Assembly: GCA_964578745.1 (NCBI GenBank)
Contig: CAZODZ010000004.1
Coordinates: 1-57,832 of the forward strand
Direction of reading: 5' to 3'
Length of the DNA: 57,832 nt
Source of the DNA: SKVJ01 sp964578745
GTDB lineage: Bacteria > Chloroflexota > Dehalococcoidia > GIF9 > AB-539-J10
The notes below the pieces were generated by a model. It was not told the origin of the DNA. It saw only the letters and a list, made by a program, of their open reading frames with translations, and did not search any database. Within the stretch, counting starts at the first letter, position 1; every line of letters begins with the position of its first letter. Positions 18,693-28,128 of the stretch are shown here, one piece after another. A program made the position numbers and the translations under genes.

Positions 18693-19757
18693 ATGGGAGC
18701 AGCTGCTACAACAGGGCTGGTGATAATTGGCGGGCTCACCATCGTATTTCTGTCAGTAGGCCTCTACAGCCGGGTCGCCGCACTGAGCTGGGAACGGGCA
18801 CCCTATCCGCCAGGCAAGCTGGTGACCGCGGATGGCACTCGGCTCTACGTGCGCATCAAGGGCAGTGGCAGGCCAGTCGTCGTAATCGAGCCGGCGCTGG
18901 GCAGCCCAGGTGCCGAGTGGTGGCACATTCAGGACCAGCTTTCAGAGACAACGACTGTGGTCACGTATGACCGCGCGGGATACGGCTGGAGCCGGCCGGG
19001 CAAACGGCCAAGGACCAGTCGGCAGATAGTCAATGAACTCCACAGTATGCTTCACAACGCGGGACTCCCCACCCCCTATGTTCTTGTAGGTCACTCTCAG
19101 GGTGCACTGTACCTGCAACTGTTCGGCAGGCTCCACCCACATGAGGTTGCCAGTGCGGTCTTCCTCGACCCACTGTCATCGGACAACCAGCGGTTCGAGG
19201 CCGAACTGAAGCCCGATATCTACAAGAACAGCGGCGTCGACCGGCTTCCGCCCATCAAGTCACTGGGCACACTGCAGCGACTCGGGCTCATGCGCATGTT
19301 CAGGGGGACGGCCGAGACAAGGCTGCTTGCCCCACATCGCCACCTCCCTGCCACGACGCGAGAAGTCATATGGCAACACTACACCTTGCCAAAGGCCTGC
19401 GCCGCAATGGTCGATGAGTACAACCAGAACAGAACACCGGCCAACAGTGCAGAGGTGCGTAGTGCGGGGGAATTTCCCCACGTGCCGCTGAAGGTCATCT
19501 ACCACTCTCCTCATCACATGGTCAAGGATATGATGCGACGTGGAGGGCTGCAGCGCGACGATGCCGACGAAGTGGAGCTGATCTGGGAGCAGTTGACCCG
19601 TGGGTATCTGCGCCTTTCACCAAGAAGTGAGTGGATAGTAGCCAGCGAGAGCGGTCACTACATCCATCTCGACCAGCCAGATGTGGTACTCAGCGAGATC
19701 AAGGAACTTGTAAATGTAGTCCGCCAGAGCAGCGCGGAGGAATCGCAGACTGCGTGA
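18693..19757 (+). CDS. Alpha/beta hydrolase, membrane-anchored
   Basis: A 354-residue alpha/beta-hydrolase. The nucleophile elbow GHSQG has Ser135, the catalytic His lies in ESGHYIH near residue 325, and the oxyanion region is EPALGSPG. An N-terminal hydrophobic helix (about 5-25) probably anchors it in the membrane, with the catalytic domain on the outer face. The GGGAG ribosome binding site lies eight bases before the ATG. Substrates of this branch are diverse (esters, lactones, epoxides), and none can be chosen here. Confidence 0.86.
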   Translation: MGAAATTGLVIIGGLTIVFLSVGLYSRVAALSWERAPYPPGKLVTADGTRLYVRIKGSGRPVVVIEPALGSPGAEWWHIQDQLSETTTVVTYDRAGYGWSRPGKRPRTSRQIVNELHSMLHNAGLPTPYVLVGHSQGALYLQLFGRLHPHEVASAVFLDPLSSDNQRFEAELKPDIYKNSGVDRLPPIKSLGTLQRLGLMRMFRGTAETRLLAPHRHLPATTREVIWQHYTLPKACAAMVDEYNQNRTPANSAEVRSAGEFPHVPLKVIYHSPHHMVKDMMRRGGLQRDDADEVELIWEQLTRGYLRLSPRSEWIVASESGHYIHLDQPDVVLSEIKELVNVVRQSSAEESQTA

Positions 19758-20477
19758 AGCGGGATGGCATCAGGGTAGAGCCACGCCAGGCTTCACCTTT
19801 TCTGCACAGGGTGTCAACATTTCGCCAGCCGCCAACGGAACAGCTCTGCCACTGATATCATCCACACACCCTGGGCGCGACAACAGGGAGCCGGCACACG
19901 ACGAGCCAGCCTGCGGTTATTGGATATTTCTGTTTCTGCCATGCAGATTCCACAAACCTGAAGGCAGCTCGATTCATCGCCCGCGGAGAATGCAGTTGTC
20001 CACACATCACCGCAACCATCGCCGACAGGTCCGACAGGAGCCCAACCGTCACCAGAGTCATAAGACTCTCTCTTCTTGCCGGTTTCCTCCTTCGCACCCA
20101 TCGGCTACTCGAAACACAGTGCTCAGATCTCAGGACCCGCACGAATCCCGGATTGTGGATCATCTGATATCCCGGCAAACGAGCAGGCGACTCTCCACAA
20201 CCTGCGCCCCGACACTTCCCCTGCCGCCTGTTATGGTCTGGGTACCAAAGTACACCTGTTCCACCCCGATGCTATACCTTTTCTTCTGCCAGGAACAAGG
20301 CGAAGTCTCCCAAATGCCATCTCTAACCACTTCCGCCTGCCCACTTTACTCGGGTAGACATTCTGAAATCGAGCACAGACCTGCATGTCACAGGACGTTC
20401 GGGTGATAGACAGAGGCCCACAGCCGCTGTCTAAATTTGGTCATGATAGACGATGACCGTGGAGGTTCTGGACACTA
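19758..20477 (+). other. Intergenic region, 720 bp, with inverted repeats at its end
   Basis: No gene is supported. The last 70 bp contain two inverted repeats just ahead of the HTH gene (listed separately). The rest has higher A+C content and short open frames without ribosome binding sites. Confidence 0.45.
20407..20458. promoter_or_regulatory. Two inverted repeats upstream of the HTH gene
   Basis: TAGACAG-N13-CTGTCTA (20407-20433, perfect 7 bp) and GGTCAT-N8-ATGACC (20439-20458, perfect 6 bp) lie next to each other, ending 19 bp before the HTH start. They may be operator sites, possibly for autoregulation. Confidence 0.4.
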
Positions 20478-20672
20478 ATGGTACGACGCTCACGAATGTT
20501 CACGACCACAGAGGCTGCACGCTATCTGGGCGTGCACCCCAACACCATCCGGCGCTGGGAGGCTCAGGGCGTGCTTCCATGCTACAGACTGGGCACCCGC
20601 GGCGATCGCCGCTTCCTGCACGAAGAGATCGACCGATTTCTCCTTAAGTCGCGTTCTGACAACAGACAATAA
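20478..20672 (+). CDS. Small MerR/excisionase-type helix-turn-helix protein
   Basis: A 64-residue DNA-binding protein consisting of a single helix-turn-helix of the MerR/BldC/excisionase type. FTTTEAARYLGVHPNTIRRW covers the two helices (about 8-27), and YRLGTRGDRRF forms the wing. A GGAGG lies 12 bases before the ATG. No integrase or phage gene is adjacent, so a BldC-like stand-alone regulator is more likely than an excisionase. Adjacent inverted repeats suggest autoregulation. Confidence 0.82.
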   Translation: MVRRSRMFTTTEAARYLGVHPNTIRRWEAQGVLPCYRLGTRGDRRFLHEEIDRFLLKSRSDNRQ

Positions 20673-20893
20673 AACGGAGACGAACAGGACTGCCGATACG
20701 TGTTCCTCCCACAAGACACTCGCGCTGCTGTGGCGCTGCCATTGCGTGCCACAAAGGAATTGAGCGGACAGTGTAACACCGCCAGGACTCTCCGTACCGA
20801 TGCGACGGACCACGACTCACGCTCCCCCTGTCTGCTGTTATCACAGCGGCAATCTGCTTGCACACTCACAGACCCAGTGATACCGTGCACCTC

Positions 20894-21586
20894 ATGCGGG
20901 CGCAGTGGGAGGACCTCGAACCAGCTTCGAGGGAACGGGTTGCGAGACACCGTGATGCGGTCAGAAGGTTAGAGTCCTTCACAGACACCGTCTTTGCGTT
21001 ATCCCTCGTCGCAGTTGTTGTCCGGGCTGGACTTTCACTTCCCGATGGGCTGTTGTCACAGACCGCACTCAGGAATGCGCTGCTCAGGGCCATCCCAGGA
21101 CTCTACGCGCACGCCGCCTGCGTTCTGTTCCTGCTGGTCTACTGGGTGCTGCACCACTACCAGTTCCGTTACCTCAGCCGTTCATCCGGCGGGCTTGTCT
21201 GGCTAACCGGGCTACTCATCGCTTTTGTCCTGCTGTTCCCGTTCACGGCCTCTCTCTTCAGCGCCTGCGGCGTGCTCGGCACCCCACTGCTCTTGTTCGA
21301 AGCAAACACCCTCACAATCCAACTGCTACTCACACTCACCTGGAGGTACACGGTGAAGAGAGGCCTGATGTTCGGCGGCGATGTGCCATCGGGCGTCGTC
21401 CGCCGCATGCGGGTGGCGCTGAAGCTGGGGGCCGTCTACATGGTGCTCGTAATGGGCCTCGCATTTGTCAGCCCGTACGTGAGCCTGGGCCTGCTCCTTG
21501 GCCTGGCACTGTTCTATGTGCTACTCACCGCACGCGGCGGCTACACCCTCGACATACTCCATCACACACCTCCCTCGGAGGAATAG
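20894..21586 (+). CDS. TMEM175-family (DUF1211) potassium channel homologue
   Basis: About 230 residues with six hydrophobic segments. The first helix starts RLESFTDTVFALSL, matching the TMEM175 signature RxxxFSDxVFAI with Thr replacing Ser. The later YWVLHHYQFRYL and the following GLLIAFVLLFPFTASL match the second and third helices. Bacterial TMEM175 proteins form tetrameric potassium channels. The ribosome binding site is poor, and 20858 is an alternative start. It ends only 2 bp from the trpA stop, transcribed towards it. Confidence 0.75.
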   Translation: MRAQWEDLEPASRERVARHRDAVRRLESFTDTVFALSLVAVVVRAGLSLPDGLLSQTALRNALLRAIPGLYAHAACVLFLLVYWVLHHYQFRYLSRSSGGLVWLTGLLIAFVLLFPFTASLFSACGVLGTPLLLFEANTLTIQLLLTLTWRYTVKRGLMFGGDVPSGVVRRMRVALKLGAVYMVLVMGLAFVSPYVSLGLLLGLALFYVLLTARGGYTLDILHHTPPSEE

Positions 21587-21588
21587 GG

Positions 21589-22386
21589 CTACCCGCACAT
21601 CAGCGGGTCCTGGCTGTCCAAAGCCAGCCGTACCTCCGAGACAAAGCGGCGCACCTCGCCGAGCGATGGGTCAGCCTCCATGAGCGAGAGAATCCGGCTT
21701 CCGATGATGACGCCATCCGCTATCCTGCCGACTTGCGCCGCCTGCGCGGGCGTGGATATGCCGAAGCCGACACACAGCGGAAGTCTGGTGACATCGCGCA
21801 CCCTCTCAACGAAATCCTCCAGCCCTTCTGAGAGCTTTTCCCGCGCGCCGGTGACACCCGTAAGCGACACCAGGTAGAGAAACCCCCTCGAACGCTCCGC
21901 AGCAAGCTCGATGCGACGCTTCGTCGCAGTCGGGGCCAGGAGGCAGATGAGGTCCATACCGTGCGAGCAGGCTGCTGTGTCCAGTTCGTCAGCTTCATCA
22001 GGCGGCAGGTCTGGCACTATCAAGCCATCCACACCGGAACGGACGCACCCGTCGCAGAACCTCTCCACGCCGCGATGCAGGATGGGGTTGTAATAGCTCA
22101 TGAATACAAGCGGTACATCGACAGTGCGGCTGAGCTGTGCGGCGACATCGAGACAGACAGAAGGAGTGACGCCGCTCTCGAGCGCCTGGTGACTCGCCTT
22201 CTGTATCGTCGCACCATCAGCAAGCGGGTCCGAGAACGGTATCCCCAGCTCAATGATGTCACAGCCACCCTCGACCAGGCGGGGAACGACCTCGAGCGTT
22301 GCCTCAACGGAAGGGTAGCCCACGGTCACGTACGCAACGAGCGCCGTTCGCCGGTCTGCCGCGAATACCTCTGCCAACCGACTCAT
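21589..22386 (-). CDS. trpA: Tryptophan synthase alpha subunit
   Basis: A 265-residue TIM barrel that cleaves indole-3-glycerol phosphate to indole and glyceraldehyde 3-phosphate. The start resembles other TrpA proteins (ALVAYVTVGYPS); catalytic Glu is in IIELGIPFSDPLADG together with the catalytic Asp, and MSYYNPI is the loop region that contacts the beta subunit. It is the last gene of the trp operon, and its ATG overlaps the trpB stop by four bases. Confidence 0.96.
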   Translation of the reverse strand: MSRLAEVFAADRRTALVAYVTVGYPSVEATLEVVPRLVEGGCDIIELGIPFSDPLADGATIQKASHQALESGVTPSVCLDVAAQLSRTVDVPLVFMSYYNPILHRGVERFCDGCVRSGVDGLIVPDLPPDEADELDTAACSHGMDLICLLAPTATKRRIELAAERSRGFLYLVSLTGVTGAREKLSEGLEDFVERVRDVTRLPLCVGFGISTPAQAAQVGRIADGVIIGSRILSLMEADPSLGEVRRFVSEVRLALDSQDPLMCG

Positions 22387-23582
22387 GGCTCCACCCCCAG
22401 CGCATCGATTACTATGTTCATGTCCTTGTCACCCCTGCCGCTGAGACAGACAGCTACTGTCTCATCCTGCTCCAGCCTGTTGGCGAGCAGCACAGCGTAG
22501 GCGATTGCGTGGGCGGATTCCAGGGCAGGAGTGATGCCTTCATACCGACAGAGCAGGTGGAACCCCTCGAACGCTTCCTCATCGGTGGCGGCAACGTAGG
22601 CCGCACGCCCCGTGTCCTTCAGGTAGCTGTGTTCGGGACCCACACCGGGATAATCGAGCCCTGCTGAGACGCTGTGCGTACCCAGAATCTGCCCGTGCTC
22701 GTCCTGCAGCAGGTACGAACGCGCACCATGGAGCACACCCGCAGTGCCCGCCACAAGCGAGGCCGCGTGTTCACGCGTTGACATGCCTTTTCCTCCAGCC
22801 TCCACACCGATGAGGCAGACATCCTTATCGTCGATGAACGGGAAGAACATACCCATGGCATTGCTGCCACCACCGACGCATGCTACCACGTAGTCGGGCA
22901 GACAGCCCACGCCATCAAGGAATTGCTGCCGGGCTTCACGTCCAATAACCGACTGGAAATCACGCACCATGGCCGGATAGGGGTGAGGGCCCACCACGGA
23001 ACCCAGCAGGTAGTGTGTTTCCGACACGTTCGTCACCCAGTCGCGTATCGCCTCATTGATGGCGTCCTTGAGCGTACGGCTGCCATGTGTCACCGTTCGC
23101 ACCTCCGCACCCATCAGCTTCATGCGGAACACGTTGAGCGACTGGCGTCGGACGTCTTCCTCTCCCATGTAGACGATGCAGTCAAGGCCAAGCTTCGCAC
23201 ACACCGCAGCGGTGGCCACGCCGTGCTGGCCAGCCCCTGTCTCCGCAACTATGCGTCGCTTGCCCAGCCTGCGTGCAAGAAGCGCTTGCCCCAGCGCATT
23301 GTTTATCTTGTGCGCCCCCGTATGCGCCAGGTCTTCGCGCTTGAGGTATATCCTCGCACCACCTGCGTGCTCACTCAACCGGTCGGCCAGCGTCAGTGGC
23401 GTCGGCCGTCCGCAGTACTCGCGAGACAGACGATCCAATTCAACATTGAATGCTCCATCCCCCTTCGCGTCCTCATATGCCGCGACAAGCTCTTCCAATG
23501 CCGGCACCAGTGTCTCCGGCACGAAACGCCCGCCGTATGCACCGAAGTAACCTCTCTCGTCAGGCATCTTCGTCTTCTGCAT
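22383..23582 (-). CDS. trpB: Tryptophan synthase beta subunit
   Basis: A 399-residue PLP enzyme joining indole and serine. The pyridoxal Lys92 lies in AHTGAHKINN, and the phosphate-binding loop reads CVGGGSNAMG. It is the TrpB1 type (with the N-terminal YFGAYGGRFVPE), which pairs with TrpA. The start at 23582 was chosen because AGGAG lies seven bases upstream; the open frame runs further. It overlaps the end of trpF by 23 bp and trpA by four. Confidence 0.97.
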   Translation of the reverse strand: MQKTKMPDERGYFGAYGGRFVPETLVPALEELVAAYEDAKGDGAFNVELDRLSREYCGRPTPLTLADRLSEHAGGARIYLKREDLAHTGAHKINNALGQALLARRLGKRRIVAETGAGQHGVATAAVCAKLGLDCIVYMGEEDVRRQSLNVFRMKLMGAEVRTVTHGSRTLKDAINEAIRDWVTNVSETHYLLGSVVGPHPYPAMVRDFQSVIGREARQQFLDGVGCLPDYVVACVGGGSNAMGMFFPFIDDKDVCLIGVEAGGKGMSTREHAASLVAGTAGVLHGARSYLLQDEHGQILGTHSVSAGLDYPGVGPEHSYLKDTGRAAYVAATDEEAFEGFHLLCRYEGITPALESAHAIAYAVLLANRLEQDETVAVCLSGRGDKDMNIVIDALGVEP

Positions 23583-24246
23583 CTCGAATCTCCTGCTCGG
23601 CCTTCCGTACGGCGTCAATGAAGGCCTGAATCAATTGCGTGTCTTTCTCACCGCCAATCTCTACCCCGGACGATACATCAACCCCGCGCGGGCGCACGGT
23701 CGAGATGAGACCACCTACGTTCGCGGGAGTGAGGCCGCCCGCGACCATGACAGGACAGCGACGTGAGACTTCACGGGCGATCCTCCAGTCGAACACCTTC
23801 CCGGTCCCGCCTCCCACGCCGTCGGCGTATGTGTCCAGCAGGTGTATCGGCAGCACGCGGTGCAGCACTGCACCTGCCCGCTCGATGTCATCAATCAGGC
23901 CTTGAGCGGTTACTCCCCGGCCCACATGCAGAACTCGGATAATCTGGCGGCCGATGTCTGCCAGGCCATGTACCCTCCTTTGCCCGCTGACCTGTACGAG
24001 ATCGAAGCCACAATAGCGCGAAATACGTTCTATTTCCGCGACACATTCGTCGGTAAACACGCCAACGGTGCGCGGCACCCGGGCCGTCGAACGCAACGCG
24101 CGAACCAAGTCTCGAGCCTGTTCAGGTGTTAGCTGGCGACGCGATTGGGTCATGACGAATCCGAGGTAGTCAGCCCCCACCTCGGCGGCAGCGAGGACAT
24201 GTTCCCTGGACCGCAATCCACATATCTTGACCGCTACGTGGCGCAT
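23560..24246 (-). CDS. trpF: Phosphoribosylanthranilate isomerase
   Basis: A 228-residue TIM barrel that performs the Amadori rearrangement of phosphoribosylanthranilate. The N-terminal VKICGL contains the catalytic Cys, ADYLGFV follows, and the phosphate-binding end is GVDVSSGVE, in which the Asp is the general acid. The length is slightly over the usual 200-210, from an acidic C-terminal tail (EIRDAEDEDA). It overlaps trpC by 13 bp. Confidence 0.95.
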   Translation of the reverse strand: MRHVAVKICGLRSREHVLAAAEVGADYLGFVMTQSRRQLTPEQARDLVRALRSTARVPRTVGVFTDECVAEIERISRYCGFDLVQVSGQRRVHGLADIGRQIIRVLHVGRGVTAQGLIDDIERAGAVLHRVLPIHLLDTYADGVGGGTGKVFDWRIAREVSRRCPVMVAGGLTPANVGGLISTVRPRGVDVSSGVEIGGEKDTQLIQAFIDAVRKAEQEIRDAEDEDA

Positions 24247-25025
24247 AACAGCTCCCGTGTCTTGGCAGCGATGTCCTCAGCCGTCACAAGCGCCTCGCCC
24301 ACGAGCAGCGCATCGGCACCGGCGGAGGCAAGCCGCCTGACGTCAGCTGGAGTATGTATGCCGCTCTCCGCAACCACTATCCTTCCCGCTGGCACACGCG
24401 GTCGCAAACGTTCAAACGTCGAGAGCGCCACCCGGAAGGTACGCAGGTCCCGGTTGTTGATACCGACGACACGTGCCCCACTTGCCACAGCCACATCAAG
24501 TTCTCCCTCATCATGGGTCTCGACGAGGCAGCCCATGCCAAGGTCGTGCGACAGCGACAATAGCGACCGCAGCACCCCTTCTTCCAGTGCGGCTGCAATA
24601 AGCAGTACAGCGTCGGCACCGTGTGCGCGCGCCTCGTACACCTGGTATGGATCGATGATGAAGTCCTTGCGCAGCAGAGGCACCTTGTGCGCGACAGGAG
24701 AGGCCGCTATATCGGCAAGATGCTGCAGACTGCCGCAGAAGAATCCCGGCTCTGTAAGAACCGAGACAGCTGCAACTCCCGCCGCCGCATACGCTTCCGC
24801 TGCAGCAACATGGTCCAGGTCCCGTCTGAGAGGACCGTGGGAGGGCGAAGCCTTCTTCACCTCGGCGATGAGAGCCACTCCGTCGCCCTCCAGCACAGCT
24901 GCGAAATCCAGCGCGGATGGCATCTGCTGGATAGCCGCCTTGAGCTGCGCAACCGTCCGTTCGCGCCTGCGTTGCTCCACAGCATTCCTGGTGTACGCAA
25001 CTATCTCCTCCAGCGTCGTCATCAC
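24234..25025 (-). CDS. trpC: Indole-3-glycerol phosphate synthase
   Basis: A 263-residue TIM barrel that decarboxylates and closes the indole ring. EVKKASPSHG is the active-site Lys region, LLRKDFIIDPYQ carries the second Lys, and GINNRDLRTF and VAESGIHTPADV are standard. It starts at GTG 25025, or ATG three bases later, overlapping the trpD stop. Separate trpC and trpF genes exclude the fused enterobacterial arrangement. Confidence 0.96.
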   Translation of the reverse strand: MMTTLEEIVAYTRNAVEQRRRERTVAQLKAAIQQMPSALDFAAVLEGDGVALIAEVKKASPSHGPLRRDLDHVAAAEAYAAAGVAAVSVLTEPGFFCGSLQHLADIAASPVAHKVPLLRKDFIIDPYQVYEARAHGADAVLLIAAALEEGVLRSLLSLSHDLGMGCLVETHDEGELDVAVASGARVVGINNRDLRTFRVALSTFERLRPRVPAGRIVVAESGIHTPADVRRLASAGADALLVGEALVTAEDIAAKTRELLCAT

Positions 25026-26044
25026 GCCGCCACCTCTTCGTGACTCCGGCAGAACGCTGCGAGTGCCTCCAGTCGCGACATGGCGCGCCCACTATCAATC
25101 ACTTCCTCGGCCAGCCGGACTCCGTGCGCCAGGTCCACAGCCGCACCGGAGACGGCGAGCGCTGCTCCCGCGTTGAGGATCACGACATCACGCCGCGGCC
25201 CACGCTCCCCGGAGAGAACAGCCTTGAGCAGAGATGCGTTCTCGGCGGCCGTACCACCATACAGTCTCTCTCCTCCAGCACGCTGCAGACCGAGGTCTTC
25301 TGGAGCCACGGTGTACCAGTCCACATGGCCGTTCGAGATCTCGCAGACAGTTGTCTCTCCCGCCAGTGTGAGCTCATCCAAGCCATCCTCTCCATGGACG
25401 ACCATTGCGCGGCGTATGCCGAGCCTGACAAGGACGTCCGCCATCGTAGAGACAAGCCCGTCGTCAGCTACTCCCAACAGCTGCGAGCGCGCGCCTGCCG
25501 GGTTACAGAGCGGGCCGAGGATGTTGAACACCGTACGTACACCGATCTCTCGCCTCGGACCGGCTGCATGCTTCATCGCCGGATGGAACTTCGGGGCGAA
25601 CATGAAGCCGATGCCGACCTCACGGATACACTGCTCGACCATCGACGGTTCCATGTCGATACGCACACCGAGGGCCTCGAGTACATCTGCGCTGCCACAG
25701 TTGCTGCTCATCGCTCTGTTGCCATGTTTTGCCACGCGTACACCAGCACCTGCGCAGACGAGAGCAGCCGCCGTCGAAATGTTGAACGAACGCGATCCAT
25801 CTCCCCCCGTGCCACAGGTATCGAGCTCGGCGCCGGGGTCGATACGGACCGCATGAGAGAGCATGGCGCCAGCGAAACCGGCCAGCTCGTCGGCCGTCTC
25901 TCCTTTCATGCGCAGGGCGGTGATGAACGCCGCTATCTGCGCCGGCGTCGCCGCGCCTTCCATGACCTCCCACATGGCTGTAGCTGCATCAACAGAAGTG
26001 AGAGAGCGACCCGAGACAAGGGCCGCGATAGCATCACGAATCAT
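25022..26044 (-). CDS. trpD: Anthranilate phosphoribosyltransferase
   Basis: A 340-residue enzyme that transfers phosphoribose to anthranilate. CGTGGDGSRSFN is the diphosphate-binding loop, KHGNRAMSS binds anthranilate and GPLCNPAGA is a conserved loop. The start at 26044 forms an ATGA overlap with the trpG stop and has GGAGG upstream; a longer frame to 26089 exists but lacks these. It overlaps trpC by four bases. Confidence 0.96.
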   Translation of the reverse strand: MIRDAIAALVSGRSLTSVDAATAMWEVMEGAATPAQIAAFITALRMKGETADELAGFAGAMLSHAVRIDPGAELDTCGTGGDGSRSFNISTAAALVCAGAGVRVAKHGNRAMSSNCGSADVLEALGVRIDMEPSMVEQCIREVGIGFMFAPKFHPAMKHAAGPRREIGVRTVFNILGPLCNPAGARSQLLGVADDGLVSTMADVLVRLGIRRAMVVHGEDGLDELTLAGETTVCEISNGHVDWYTVAPEDLGLQRAGGERLYGGTAAENASLLKAVLSGERGPRRDVVILNAGAALAVSGAAVDLAHGVRLAEEVIDSGRAMSRLEALAAFCRSHEEVAA

Positions 26045-26613
26045 CTGACACCTCCGGTCACAAAGTTCGCAAGCACATTCCGGCCACATTCGGTCATGAA
26101 CGACTCAGGATGGAACTGCACACTCACCACGGGGTACGTCCTGTGCCGCAGGCCCATGACCGTGCCATCGGCTGTCCACGCCGTAACCTCAAGGCATTCC
26201 GGCAGGCCGTCGCGTGCAACCACCAGAGAGTGGTAACGGATGGCGCTGAAGGGATTCGGAACACCCTCAAACAGCCCTGTGCCGTTGTGGTGTACGAGGG
26301 ATGCCTTGCCATGCATTATCTCGTCGGCCCGTCGAACAACTGCCCCGTAGGTGTATCCGATGCACTGGTGGCCCAGGCATACGCCCATCAGGGGTACTCT
26401 CGGCCCGAAATGCCTGATGATCTCGTTAGAGATGCCGGCCCGTTCAGGCGTGGATGGGCCGGGAGAGACCACTATCCGCTGCGGCGCCAGTCGAACCACG
26501 TCCTCTATGCTCAGGCGATCGTTGCGGATGACGACAACGTCCTCGCCCAGCTCGCAAAGGTGCTGGTAAATGTTATAGGTGAAGCTATCGTAGTTGTCGA
26601 TGAGCAGCAGCAA
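26041..26613 (-). CDS. trpG: Anthranilate synthase glutamine amidotransferase subunit
   Basis: A 190-residue class I amidotransferase that feeds ammonia to TrpE. The nucleophile Cys lies in MGVCLGHQC and the His-Glu pair in QFHPES. The start is a TTG with AGGAGG seven bases upstream, and the protein then begins LLLLIDNYDSFTYN as in other TrpG. It overlaps the end of trpE by 29 bp. Whether it also serves folate synthesis as PabA cannot be decided; no pab genes are in the window. Confidence 0.95.
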   Translation of the reverse strand: MLLLIDNYDSFTYNIYQHLCELGEDVVVIRNDRLSIEDVVRLAPQRIVVSPGPSTPERAGISNEIIRHFGPRVPLMGVCLGHQCIGYTYGAVVRRADEIMHGKASLVHHNGTGLFEGVPNPFSAIRYHSLVVARDGLPECLEVTAWTADGTVMGLRHRTYPVVSVQFHPESFMTECGRNVLANFVTGGVR

Positions 26614-28060
26614 GCTCCACCTCCTGCGTGTCCACGCTGCGTTCGGCCCGGTTGATAGCCTCAATGAGTGCACGGGCCTTGTTGAGTGTCTCCTCGTATT
26701 CGTTCGACGGGACGCTGTCGTAGACGATGCCACACCCCGCCTGTGCATGCGCCATTCCTCGTGACGTTACAATCGTGCGTATGGTGATAGCCATGTCGAG
26801 GTTGCCAGAATACGAGAGATAGCCGACAGCGCCAGCATAGGGTCCACGTCTGTCGGGCTCCAGTTCGGCGATTATCTCCATCGCGCGCACTTTCGGCGCG
26901 CCGGACACGGTGCCCGCCGGGAAGCAGGCACGCAGCGCGTCCAGAGCCGTTGCACCTTTGCGCAGCGCACCCTCCACGTGTGTGACCAAGTGCATGACAT
27001 GCGAGTAACGCTCCACATTCATGAGATCACTCACCTTCACCGTACCCGGCTTCGCCACACGGCCGATATCGTTGCGCCCTAGGTCCACGAGCATAATATG
27101 CTCCGCACGCTCTTTCTCATCGTTTCGCAGCTCGTGTTCAAGCGCAATATCCTCCTCAATAGTCTCGCCGCGCTTCCTCGTGCCGGCGAGCGGCCGTGTC
27201 ATCACCCTCCCACCCTCAACCCGGACGAGTATCTCCGGCGAGGCACCCACGAGCTGAAATCCGCCGCAGTCGAGGTAAAACATATAGGGCGACGGATTGA
27301 TGCTGCGTAGCGCGCGGTAGATATCAAACGGGGCTGCATCGGTCCTGCGGCTCAAGCGCTGAGATAGCACAACCTGGATGGCCTCACCCTTCGTGATAAG
27401 TTCTCGCGCCAAGGACACAGCCTGCTCAAAGGCAGCCCGCGAGAAGTTCGAGTGAAGCCCCCGATCCAGCGAGCCCCTAGTCTGACGCTTTCGCTCCCGC
27501 GGCAAAGGGCCACTGAGGAGTGCTGCGAGGCCGTCTATCCTTGCAACCGCCTCGGAGTAGTCCGCATCAATGTCCCCCGATGGAATCACGTGGCTGAGTA
27601 TCCTGATGGAGTGCGTGACATGGTCGAAGATCAGCATGGTGTGAACAAACATGAAGAAAGCCTCGGGCAGATCGAGCCTGTCGAGCGCGGGAGAGGGAAG
27701 CCGCTCAAAGGCACCCGCCGTCTCGTACGATAGATAGCCGACGGCACCGCCACAGAGGCGGGGAAGTCCGCGTATCTTTGCAACCCTGCACCGGGCCATT
27801 TCGGCGGCAATTGCCTCCAGAGGGTCGGTGCCACCGTTGCAAGCCGTGAGCGTGCGATAGGGCCTGGTACCTATGAAACTGTACCGGGCCAGCCTCTGGC
27901 CACCCTCCACGCTTTCAAGCAGAAAAGAGGGACCACCGCGGTTAACCTTGAGGAATGCCGACACCGGCGTCTCGAGGTCCGCGACGACCTCACGCCAGAC
28001 GGGCACCCATGCTCCCCCCTCGCTGAGGCGTCGCACTTCTTCGATAGCCGGGTAGTACAT
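26585..28060 (-). CDS. trpE: Anthranilate synthase component I
   Basis: A 491-residue chorismate-using enzyme, the first committed step of tryptophan synthesis. The N-terminal segment PSFLLESVEGG carries the LLES motif that binds tryptophan for feedback inhibition, so the enzyme is probably inhibited as well as regulated by the leader. The active-site strands include GTRKRGET, VDLGRNDIGRV and the C-terminal AGCGIVYDS. The ATG at 28060 has AGGAGG six bases upstream; the frame continues into the T-box but that part is leader RNA. It is the first gene of trpEGDCFBA. Confidence 0.97.
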   Translation of the reverse strand: MYYPAIEEVRRLSEGGAWVPVWREVVADLETPVSAFLKVNRGGPSFLLESVEGGQRLARYSFIGTRPYRTLTACNGGTDPLEAIAAEMARCRVAKIRGLPRLCGGAVGYLSYETAGAFERLPSPALDRLDLPEAFFMFVHTMLIFDHVTHSIRILSHVIPSGDIDADYSEAVARIDGLAALLSGPLPRERKRQTRGSLDRGLHSNFSRAAFEQAVSLARELITKGEAIQVVLSQRLSRRTDAAPFDIYRALRSINPSPYMFYLDCGGFQLVGASPEILVRVEGGRVMTRPLAGTRKRGETIEEDIALEHELRNDEKERAEHIMLVDLGRNDIGRVAKPGTVKVSDLMNVERYSHVMHLVTHVEGALRKGATALDALRACFPAGTVSGAPKVRAMEIIAELEPDRRGPYAGAVGYLSYSGNLDMAITIRTIVTSRGMAHAQAGCGIVYDSVPSNEYEETLNKARALIEAINRAERSVDTQEVELAAAHRQLR

Positions 28061-28086
28061 CCTGTTCCTCCTTCGTTCTTTTTCGG

Positions 28087-28128
28087 GCAAAAGAAAAGGC
28101 CCTTCGCCCGCTGAAGGGGCGAGGGGCC
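28087..28128 (-). terminator. Intrinsic terminator of the trp T-box
   Basis: A 12-bp stem (GGCCCCTCGCCC with GGGCGAAGGGCC, one mismatch) and a U-rich tail TTTTCTTTT. Its 5' arm shares the CCTCGC segment with the antiterminator helix formed with GCGAGG, so the two are mutually exclusive. Confidence 0.9.
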
